A stretch of 14,044 bases of DNA from Miltoncostaeales bacterium. GTDB taxonomy: Bacteria > Actinomycetota > Thermoleophilia > Miltoncostaeales > Miltoncostaeaceae. The translations under genes and the position numbers were made by a program. The notes below the pieces were generated by a model, which was not told the DNA's origin, ran no database searches, and saw nothing but the letters and a program-made list of their open reading frames with translations. The DNA is taken from assembly GCA_030829765.1 (NCBI GenBank), contig JAUROO010000082.1:1-14044 (forward strand), given 5' to 3'. Of this stretch, positions 6,060 to 11,903 are shown one piece after another; position 1 is the stretch's first letter, and each line of letters begins with the position of its first letter.

Positions 6060-7364
6060 TCAGGCGGGCGCCCCCGCGGCTGCCGTCGCCTTCGCGATCG
6101 CCTGGTCGAGGTCGGCGATCAGGTCGTCCACGCCTTCGATGCCCACCGACAGGCGAACCGTCTCGGGGCGCACCCCGGCCAGCGACAGCTCCTCCTCGTT
6201 CAACTGCGAGTGCGTGGTGGTGGCCGGGTGGATGGCCAGCGACTTGGCATCCCCGATGTTCGCCAGGTGGCTGAACAGCTCGAGGTTGGAGATGAACGAC
6301 TGGCCGGCATCGCGGCCGCCGCGGATGCCGAAGGTGAGGATGGCCCCGTAGCCGCCATCCAGCATGCGGCCCGCGAGCTCGTGGTACTTCGACGATGCCA
6401 GGCCCGGGTAGTCCACCCACTCCACGTCGGTGTGGGCCTCGAGGTGCCGGGCGATGGCCAGCGCGTTGCTGCAGTGGCGCTCCATGCGCAGGTGCAGCGT
6501 CTCCACGCCCTGCAGGATGAGGAAGGCGTTGAACGGCGAGAGCGCGGCGCCGATGTTGCGCAGCAGCACCGTGCGGATGCGCCCGATGTAGGCGGCCGGG
6601 CCGAGTGCGTCCGACCACACCACACCGTGGTACGACGGGTCGGGGGCGGTAAGGCCCGGGAACCGGGCGCTGTTGGCGACCCAGTCGAAGTTGCCCGAGT
6701 CGACGATGATGCCGCCGATCGAGGTGCCGTGGCCACCGATGAACTTGGTGAGCGAGTGCACCACGATGTCGGCGCCGTGCTCGAACGGACGGCACAGGAT
6801 GGGCGTGGCCACCGTGTTGTCCACGATCAGCGGGAGCCCCTGCGCGTGGGCGGCCTCGCTCCAGGCGTCGAGGTCGATCACGTCCAGGCTCGGGTTGCCC
6901 AGCGACTCGACGAACACCGCGCGGGTGTTCTCATCCGCCAGGCGCGCCACCGACGACGGGTCGTCCTGGTCGGCGAACCGCACCTCGATGCCGAACTGCG
7001 GCAGCGTGTGCGCGAACAGGTTGTAGGTGCCGCCATACAGCTGGGGCTCCGCGATGACGTTGTCACCGGCCCGGCACACGTTCATCAGCGAGTACGCGAC
7101 CGCCGCCTGGCCGGAGGCGATGGCGCACGCGGCGATGCCGCCCTCCAGCTGGGCCACGCGCTGCTCCAGCACGTCCCACGTGGGGTTCATGATGCGCGTG
7201 TAGATATTGCCCGGCTCGGCGAGCGCGAACAGGTTGGCGGCGTGCTCGGCGTCGTTGAACACGAACGACGTCGTCTGGTAGATCGGCACGGCGCGCGCAT
7301 TGGTGGTGGGGTCGGGCTGCTGCCCCCCGTGGAGCGCGATCGTGTCGCGGTGGTGGTCGCTCAT
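6060..7364 (-). CDS. metY: O-acetylhomoserine sulfhydrylase (O-acetylhomoserine aminocarboxypropyltransferase)
   Basis: A 434-residue PLP enzyme of the Cys/Met metabolism family. It makes homocysteine directly from O-acetylhomoserine and sulfide. Marks: PIYQTTSFVF at 27-36, the phosphate/PLP-contact segment YTRIMNPTWD at 55-64, ASGQAA at 83-88, the pyridine-contact aspartate in LIVDNTVATP (D182), and K207 in HSLTKFIGGHGTS, which binds PLP. The length of about 430 and the SFVF/IMNPT pattern fit metY rather than the roughly 380-residue cystathionine synthases and lyases. The ATG at 7362-7364 has AGGAG (7376-7380) 11 bases upstream, a rather long spacing. It is the first gene of the methionine block, and an AT-rich inverted repeat lies about 47-65 bases upstream. 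Confidence 0.95.
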   Translation of the reverse strand: MSDHHRDTIALHGGQQPDPTTNARAVPIYQTTSFVFNDAEHAANLFALAEPGNIYTRIMNPTWDVLEQRVAQLEGGIAACAIASGQAAVAYSLMNVCRAGDNVIAEPQLYGGTYNLFAHTLPQFGIEVRFADQDDPSSVARLADENTRAVFVESLGNPSLDVIDLDAWSEAAHAQGLPLIVDNTVATPILCRPFEHGADIVVHSLTKFIGGHGTSIGGIIVDSGNFDWVANSARFPGLTAPDPSYHGVVWSDALGPAAYIGRIRTVLLRNIGAALSPFNAFLILQGVETLHLRMERHCSNALAIARHLEAHTDVEWVDYPGLASSKYHELAGRMLDGGYGAILTFGIRGGRDAGQSFISNLELFSHLANIGDAKSLAIHPATTTHSQLNEEELSLAGVRPETVRLSVGIEGVDDLIADLDQAIAKATAAAGAPA

Positions 7365-7400
7365 GCGGCGTATTTCTCCTGCGTGGTCGGTATCGGCGCT

Positions 7401-7440
7401 TGAAAGTCAAAATAATCTACAAGATTATTGGTGATTGGGA
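7401..7440 (-). promoter_or_regulatory. AT-rich promoter/operator region of metY with perfect inverted repeat
   Basis: AATAATCTACAAGATTATT at 7411-7429 consists of two perfect 8-bp arms around a 3-base spacer. It sits in the only clearly AT-rich stretch of the window, 47-65 bases before the metY start. The form, a short-spaced dyad near a promoter, is typical of sites bound by dimeric helix-turn-helix repressors. The dyad itself contains TANNNT-like hexamers on the minus strand (TAATCT, TAGATT), so it probably overlaps the promoter. The binding protein is not in the window. Confidence 0.6.
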
Positions 7441-7446
7441 CGGGAC

Positions 7447-7475
7447 GCCTCCACGAGAGGCCCGGCATCCCCGGG
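7447..7475 (-). terminator. Two small stem-loops after the tail-collar gene, weak terminator candidate
   Basis: CCCGG/CCGGG (7461-7465 and 7471-7475) and GCCTC/GAGGC (7447-7451 and 7457-7461) form two neighbouring 5-bp stems just downstream of the tail-collar stop codon at 7479-7481. They could separate that gene from the metY promoter. Stems are short and no T-run follows. Confidence 0.25.
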
Positions 7476-7478
7476 GTT

Positions 7479-7958
7479 CTAGTAGTCGCGCGAGGGGAAT
7501 ACCCCCAGGACGGAGATCTGGAAGGTGACCCCGAGAACGGGAGGCATGATCGGAACGGGCGCACCACCGCCCGCCGGTCCGGTCACGGCTCCGCCGCCCG
7601 ACGCGGTTCCCGATGTCGTGGCCACCTGGCCCGACCCGGTGCCACCGAGCGACACCTCATGCACATGCTCGGGGAGGTTCGCGGGCATGAGTGATACCTG
7701 CTCGGTCCCCAGCTGCTCGCCCGGCTGACGCGGGGTGAGGCCGTCCCCGGCACCGGCGCCCAGCGGAAGCCGTCCCTGGAGATCCGGCAGCGCGAAGAGA
7801 GTGGTGGCATTCCCCCCGTAGAGCACCCCCAGCACCGCGAACAACGACGGGTTCTGCGCGATGGGGACCAGCGCTCCGTCGCACCGCGCATATCCCTGCA
7901 CGGCCCACGGGAAGCCGGTCATCGAGATGGAGCCCAGGTAGGCGTCGTCGCTAGCCAT
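7479..7958 (-). CDS. Phage tail collar domain protein (microcystin-dependent protein type)
   Basis: A 159-residue protein with an N-terminal tail-collar domain (about residues 6-65): an aromatic/Gly start, GYARCDGALVPIAQNPSLFAVLG, the signature YGGNATTLFALPDLQGRLPLG, then PEHVHEV near 96-102. The middle (104-138) is Gly/Ser/Thr/Ala-rich low complexity like a fibre shaft, and the end is hydrophobic. Family members are tail-fibre-like proteins; many in bacterial chromosomes, including MdpB-type proteins, have no prophage around them and unknown roles. No other phage gene is present here. No signal peptide is visible. The ATG at 7956-7958 has GGAGG four bases upstream and lies inside the end of the preceding Tat-protein gene (8-base overlap), so the two are co-transcribed. 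Confidence 0.85.
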   Translation of the reverse strand: MASDDAYLGSISMTGFPWAVQGYARCDGALVPIAQNPSLFAVLGVLYGGNATTLFALPDLQGRLPLGAGAGDGLTPRQPGEQLGTEQVSLMPANLPEHVHEVSLGGTGSGQVATTSGTASGGGAVTGPAGGGAPVPIMPPVLGVTFQISVLGVFPSRDY

Positions 7959-8463
7959 TCATCCTCCGGTAATAGGCGCGGTGGATGATGGCCTCGTACA
8001 CGGGGCGCTCCCCGTGCCGCATCACCGGAACCACGAAGAGGTCGAAGGATCGGCCGTCCACGGTCACCCCGTGAGTGCCCTGCGGGATATCGACGCCCGA
8101 AGGGCCCACCAGTGTCACGCGAAAGGCGTTCTGCCATTCGCGCGTGCCCGCCTTCGCGCCCCGCGCCACATCAAGCGGCTCGACGTCGCGGATGGACAAC
8201 GTGACCGGCCCATCCGCAAGGCGAACGACGAGGCGCGCGCCGCGGGCGTCCTCGAACAAGCCCCGCCGGTATGTGGCGTGCGCTGGTCGCACGCGATCGA
8301 TGGGTGGATGACCAGCCCGCGCGCGGCGCTGCCCCGACCCCGCAGCCGCCGCAGCGCCCGGCGCCGACATGGCGCCAAGGATCCCCGCACCCACCGCCGC
8401 GCCTGCAGCGCCGGTGAGGAAACCGCGGCGCGATGAGGCCTCCGTCCTTCCTGATTCATCCAT
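7951..8463 (-). CDS. Tat-exported protein, C-terminal half resembling DUF6916
   Basis: A 170-residue protein. Residues 10-16 (SSRRGFL) followed by a Gly/Ala-rich hydrophobic stretch and an alanine run ending near 41 form a twin-arginine signal, so the protein should be exported folded. The C-terminal part (about 68-168) has alternating beta-type sequence: VTLSIRDVEPL, FRVTLVGPSGVDIPQGTHGVTVDG, FDLFVVPVMRHGERPVYEAIIHR. From memory this resembles the DUF6916 pattern, whose genes accompany tail-collar proteins; I cannot confirm it by search. The ATG at 8461-8463 was chosen because it starts the Tat signal; the frame is open upstream to 8655, but that part opposes the DUF1622 gene and has no coding character. 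It overlaps the tail-collar gene by 8 bases. Confidence 0.78.
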   Translation of the reverse strand: MDESGRTEASSRRGFLTGAAGAAVGAGILGAMSAPGAAAAAGSGQRRARAGHPPIDRVRPAHATYRRGLFEDARGARLVVRLADGPVTLSIRDVEPLDVARGAKAGTREWQNAFRVTLVGPSGVDIPQGTHGVTVDGRSFDLFVVPVMRHGERPVYEAIIHRAYYRRMNG

Positions 8464-8501
8464 TCCCTGATCCTGCCTGGGGGAAAGTCCATTGGCAACG
8501 G

Positions 8502-8507
8502 TACGCT
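8502..8507 (+). promoter_or_regulatory. Probable leaderless -10 element of the DUF1622 gene
   Basis: TACGCT (TANNNT) ends 7 bases before the ATG at 8515, and no Shine-Dalgarno sequence is present. The 51-base divergent gap (8464-8514) must also hold the promoter of the Tat-protein gene on the other strand. Confidence 0.45.
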
Positions 8508-8514
8508 GCCTCCG

Positions 8515-8904
8515 ATGGAGCAGGCCCAATCCACAGTGCGCGAGGCAGTCGACTGGATCGTCCTCCTCGTCGAATCCTTCGGCGCGGTGGTCATCACGGT
8601 CGGGGTGCTCATCAGCATCGCCCTCCTCGTGCACGCCCTCGCACGGCCCACGCATCCGTCGTCATTCACCCGGGTGCGACTGGTGCTGGGCTCCTACCTG
8701 GTACTGGGGCTGGAGTTCCAGCTGGCCGCGGACATCCTCAAGACCGCCATCGCGCCATCGTTCACCGAGATCGGGCAGCTCGCAGCCATCGCCGCCATCC
8801 GCACGGTGCTCAACTACTTCCTCACGAAGGAGATCGAGAACGAGAAGGCGGAACTCGAGTCGGCGGGCCGGGTGATGGAGCCCCTCCCCACCCCGCGCCA
8901 CTAG
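8515..8904 (+). CDS. DUF1622 family membrane protein
   Basis: A 129-residue protein with two or three hydrophobic segments (about 12-42, 56-80 and 87-103). The core VRLVLGSYLVLGLEFQLAAD, then ILKTAI and IGQLAAIAAIRTVLNYFLTKEIE, is the characteristic DUF1622 pattern, in which a conserved acid in GLEF and an arginine in AIRT lie within membrane segments. The function of the family is unknown. The C-terminal tail after residue 105 is charged and probably cytoplasmic. The downstream gene starts 4 bases after the stop and looks like a shortened relative. Confidence 0.85.
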   Translation: MEQAQSTVREAVDWIVLLVESFGAVVITVGVLISIALLVHALARPTHPSSFTRVRLVLGSYLVLGLEFQLAADILKTAIAPSFTEIGQLAAIAAIRTVLNYFLTKEIENEKAELESAGRVMEPLPTPRH

Positions 8905-8908
8905 CGCC

Positions 8909-9202
8909 GTGCCCGACTGGTCCGCCGCGGCGATCGACTACGGGGCGTTCCCCGCCCTGCTGGTGATCGGCATCGCGGCGTTCATCGCATGCACCCTACG
9001 CGGGGACTGGCGCGCGGGAATCGCCATCGGCCTCGAGTTCTGGGTTGCCTCGGGGCTGCTGAAGCTGTCACTCGCGACCACCTGGGGGTCCATTGCCATG
9101 GCCGCCATCATCATCGCCGTCCGCAACGCCGCCATGTGGTCCATTCATCGGGCGGACACCGCGCGGACGAGCGACGCGGACCGGGTGGCGATCCGCTCCT
9201 AG
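8909..9202 (+). CDS. Small membrane protein, apparent diverged DUF1622 paralogue
   Basis: A 97-residue protein starting at GTG 8909-8911, only 4 bases after the DUF1622 stop, so co-translation is likely. Hydrophobic segments are at about 13-30, 37-55 and 60-77. Residues 40-78 (IGLEFWVASGLLKLSLATTWGSIA and on to AVRNAAM) line up without gaps with residues 64-102 of the upstream protein, sharing GLEF, the LK pair, the Ile/Ala-rich helix and the Arg before the last turn. This suggests an ancient tandem duplication. The tail (80-97) is hydrophilic. The gene is convergent with the FHA gene, with 19 bases between stops. Function unknown. Confidence 0.75.
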   Translation: MPDWSAAAIDYGAFPALLVIGIAAFIACTLRGDWRAGIAIGLEFWVASGLLKLSLATTWGSIAMAAIIIAVRNAAMWSIHRADTARTSDADRVAIRS

Positions 9203-9221
9203 CCAGCGGGCAAGTGGGTAC

Positions 9222-9899
9222 TCAGCCGCGGACCTCGCGCTCCGTGACCACCCCGGTCTCGAGCGCCCGGCGCGCCAGCTCGGCGCGCTTGTCGTTCTGC
9301 GGCACATCGTCCATGCGGAAGCGGCTGTAGAGCTCCTTCAGGTGGCTCTTGACGCCGTCGATGCTGAGCACGCATTCGTCGGCGATCTCCTGGTTGGTGG
9401 CCGGGGTGGCGCGGCGCTCGCGCACCTGCGGGCCGCACAGCGCCACCAGCACGCGCCGCTGCGCGGGCGTGACATCGGGCGGGGCGTGCTCGGTGGCGGC
9501 GATGGTGCCGGGCTCCACCGCCTCCGCCGGGTTGCGGAACACCAGGATGGTGTCCCCCGCCCGCAGCCAGTCGCGGTTGCGCAGCCGCGTGCGCCCCGTA
9601 ACGCGAATCCCGTTCACGAAGGTTCCGTTGCGCGACAGGCCGTCATCCTCCACGGCCCAGGCGCCGCCCAGCAACTGCATGACCGCGTGCACCCCGGACA
9701 CCCGCGCGTCGAACGGCAGGGCCAGGTCGTTGTCGGTGTTGCGGCCCAGGGTCACGCGCTCGCGGCCATCCAGCGGCACCACGACGAACTGGTCCGCGCC
9801 ATCGCGCAGGAACAGGAACGCGCTGCCGGCGCGCTCGGCCGCGATCACGGCCTTCGACTCGGCCACGGTCTCGGCCTTGGGGTGTCGGGGCTCGGTCAT
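9222..9899 (-). CDS. FHA domain protein with C-terminal winged-helix-type DNA-binding domain
   Basis: A 225-residue soluble protein. Residues about 48-125 are an FHA domain, which binds phosphothreonine: G52-R53 in LGRNTDND, S68 and H71 in RVSGVHAVM, and N91-G-T-F-V-N96-G in the last conserved turn. All key contacts are present. Residues about 143-215 (VTPAQRRVLVALCGP, then TNQEIADECVLSIDGVKSHLKELYSRF) read as a helix-turn-helix/winged-helix domain, so the protein is probably a transcription regulator controlled by phosphorylation or by binding a phosphoprotein. The ATG at 9897-9899 lies 24 bases after the kinase stop codon with GCGAGG upstream, so it should share the kinase transcript. The obvious partner is that kinase, either as substrate or as reader of its phosphothreonines. 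Confidence 0.88.
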   Translation of the reverse strand: MTEPRHPKAETVAESKAVIAAERAGSAFLFLRDGADQFVVVPLDGRERVTLGRNTDNDLALPFDARVSGVHAVMQLLGGAWAVEDDGLSRNGTFVNGIRVTGRTRLRNRDWLRAGDTILVFRNPAEAVEPGTIAATEHAPPDVTPAQRRVLVALCGPQVRERRATPATNQEIADECVLSIDGVKSHLKELYSRFRMDDVPQNDKRAELARRALETGVVTEREVRG

Positions 9900-9923
9900 C
9901 GGTGCATGACCTCGCCCTGCACC

Positions 9924-11903
9924 CTAGCCGCCAAGCGCCCTGCGGGCGGCAGCCATGAGATCGGGGGCGGATGCGAAGCGCTCCGCGGGGGCGCGGGAAA
10001 GGGCCCGGGCGATGACCGGGTCGAGATCCGGATACCCGGGCACGCCGGGTGGTGGTTCCGTCAGGGCGGCCGACAGCGACGCCCCCGCCGTGCCCCGCGC
10101 ATACGGGCCGGTGCCGGTGAGCATGGCGAACAGGAGGGCGCCCAGGCCGTAGACGTCGGCAGGGGGTCCGGTCTCCTCACCCATGATCTGCTCAGGCGCG
10201 GCGTATCCCGCGGTGCCGAGCACATCGCCGTGCGAGGAGATGGTGCCCTCCTGCGTGCTGCGTGCGATGCCGAAGTCGGTGAGGTAGACATGCCCGCCGG
10301 CGGCGCGGTCCACCAGCACATTCGCGGGCTTCACATCGCGGTGCACCAGCCCCCGGGCGTGTGCGGCGTCGAGGGCCGATGCCAACGCATCACCGATGCG
10401 CAGGGCCTCGGCGGGCTCCAACGGGCCTCCGTCGCGCATGGCCGCGGCGAGGTCGCCGCCCTCCACGAGGCGCATCGCCATGAAAAGCACCTCGTCATCA
10501 TCCTCGGCGGCGAAGACCGGCAGCACGTTGGGGTGCTCGAGTTGAGCGGCAACCCGGGCCTCGCGGCGGAAGCGCTCGCGAAACCCCGGGTCGCCCGCCA
10601 CATCCGGCGCCAGCACCTTCACGGCCACGGCGCGACCGGTGCGGAGCTCCTCGGCCCGGTAGACGACTCCGGCTGCGCCGCGCCCCAGCACGTCCACGAG
10701 GTGGTACCCGGGCGCGATGAGGTCGGCGGCGTCGTCTCCCCCCACCTGCGTTCCGTCAAGCACCTGGGCCACGGCCGCCTCGTCCGCGGCGGCGAACCGG
10801 CGGCGCAGATCATGCCGCTCGGCATCGGCGCGCACGTACGCCAGCACCAGCCAGGTGGCGATGGAGACGCCGAAGGCGATGAGCGGCGCCACCACCGGGA
10901 TGATGACGCCGGCGTCGAAGGCCGACTGCGCGGTGACCGCAAACACGACGAGCGCAGCGGCGCCACCGATGGCCGCCCACAGCTGGCGCCGCAGGGCGAG
11001 CCCGGTGACCGGGATCACCATTCCCATGGCGATGATGAGCAGCACGTCAACGGGCCACGGCGACATGGACATGAACCGCCCGTCGAGGGCGTTCTGGACG
11101 GCCTGCGCGTGCACCTCGCCGCCCGGCAGGGTGTCGTTGCCCGGAGCCGTTGTGGTGAGGCGGTCAACCGGGGTGGTGAGGTCGGTACCCACCACCACGG
11201 CCTTGCCCCGGATGGCCGACGCCGGCACGCGCCCGGCCAGCAGGTCGCCCACCGGCACCGTGCGCACCGTGCCCGCCGGGCCGGCGAAGTCGATCTTGGC
11301 GTCGCCGTCGGCGAAGACGGCGTCGGGCACTGCGGCCCCCGACTGCGCCGCGACCGCCACCGCGAAGGCGTCGAGCCCGCTCCAGCGCGCGGGGATGCTG
11401 CTGACCGGCCAGTCGCGGTTCACCTGGAACCCCGTGTACCCGGCACGGGCACCGATGCGATCGAGGTGCGCACGCCCGCCCGGCAGCCACGCGAGGGTCT
11501 CGGTCCCTCCGCCGGGCGCGGCCTTGGTGGCGGCGAACACCACGTTGCCGGCGCGGCGTGCGGCGTCCGATAGCGCGCGGTCGTCGGCCGCCCCGAACGC
11601 CGAGGGCTCGGTGAACGCGATGTCGTACCCGATGGCCGACGCGCCGCGTGCCCGCAGGGCATCGATCACCTCCGCATGGATGGCGCGCGGCGGGGGCCAC
11701 TGCTCGCCCAGTTCCTCGAGGGTTCCCTCGTCGAACACCGCGAACACCACGTCCGGAACGGCGCCCGTGCGCTCGCCGCGCACCTGGAAACGCCAGTGCT
11801 CGCTCTCGATCTCCACCCGCTGCAGGGCCCCGGTGCCCCACAGGGCCAGGCCGATCACCGGCGCCAGCATCAGGACGAGCGCCGTGATGATGCGAGGCTT
11901 CAC
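9924..11903 (-). CDS. CHASE2-domain transmembrane serine/threonine protein kinase
   Basis: A 659-residue membrane protein. Order: a membrane helix at 7-25; an extracytoplasmic CHASE2 sensor domain at about 30-280 (FAVFDEGTLEELGEQWPPPR, GYDIAFTEPS, IRGKAVVVGTDLTTPVDRL, GGEVHAQAVQNAL); three membrane helices at about 284-303, 309-327 and 333-357; and a cytoplasmic Hanks-type kinase domain at about 400-657. The kinase is complete: glycine loop GRGAAGVVY (407-415), K429 in AVKVL, E448, H521-R-D523 with N528, DFG at 543-545, APE at 569-571, and DVYGLG. It should therefore be active. CHASE2 is more often joined to adenylate cyclases. The start is GTG at 11901-11903, overlapping the preceding stop as GTGA, so it is translationally coupled to the exported repeat protein. 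No PASTA repeats are present. Confidence 0.93.
   Translation of the reverse strand: MKPRIITALVLMLAPVIGLALWGTGALQRVEIESEHWRFQVRGERTGAVPDVVFAVFDEGTLEELGEQWPPPRAIHAEVIDALRARGASAIGYDIAFTEPSAFGAADDRALSDAARRAGNVVFAATKAAPGGGTETLAWLPGGRAHLDRIGARAGYTGFQVNRDWPVSSIPARWSGLDAFAVAVAAQSGAAVPDAVFADGDAKIDFAGPAGTVRTVPVGDLLAGRVPASAIRGKAVVVGTDLTTPVDRLTTTAPGNDTLPGGEVHAQAVQNALDGRFMSMSPWPVDVLLIIAMGMVIPVTGLALRRQLWAAIGGAAALVVFAVTAQSAFDAGVIIPVVAPLIAFGVSIATWLVLAYVRADAERHDLRRRFAAADEAAVAQVLDGTQVGGDDAADLIAPGYHLVDVLGRGAAGVVYRAEELRTGRAVAVKVLAPDVAGDPGFRERFRREARVAAQLEHPNVLPVFAAEDDDEVLFMAMRLVEGGDLAAAMRDGGPLEPAEALRIGDALASALDAAHARGLVHRDVKPANVLVDRAAGGHVYLTDFGIARSTQEGTISSHGDVLGTAGYAAPEQIMGEETGPPADVYGLGALLFAMLTGTGPYARGTAGASLSAALTEPPPGVPGYPDLDPVIARALSRAPAERFASAPDLMAAARRALGG

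Noticed and set aside
4651..6351. Plus-strand open frame of 566 codons opposite metX and metW.
   Set aside because: Antisense shadow of well-identified genes, with no domain-like sequence and no credible start site.
6031..6795. Open extension of the metX frame upstream to 6795 (628 codons in total).
   Set aside because: The extension lies wholly inside metY in another frame, reads as Arg/His/Pro-rich low-quality protein, and has no family similarity. Only the part from about 6030 down matches MetX.
7411..7429. AT-rich dyad as a terminator of the tail-collar gene.
   Set aside because: An A/T stem of 8 bp would be weak in a GC-rich organism and its position next to the metY start fits an operator or promoter better.
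7479..8463. Tail-collar gene as evidence of a prophage.
   Set aside because: No capsid, portal, terminase, integrase, tail tube or lysis gene and no attachment-site-like repeats are in the window; collar proteins of this type are common outside phages.
8464..8655. Longer N-terminus of the Tat-exported protein, open to 8655.
   Set aside because: The twin-arginine signal begins at the ATG at 8463; the extension is antisense to the DUF1622 gene and would place the signal inside the protein.
9093..11573. Plus-strand open frame of 826 codons opposite the FHA and kinase genes.
   Set aside because: It is antisense to two genes with clear domains and intact catalytic motifs; its His/Arg/Gly-rich translation is a mirror effect of GC-rich codon use.
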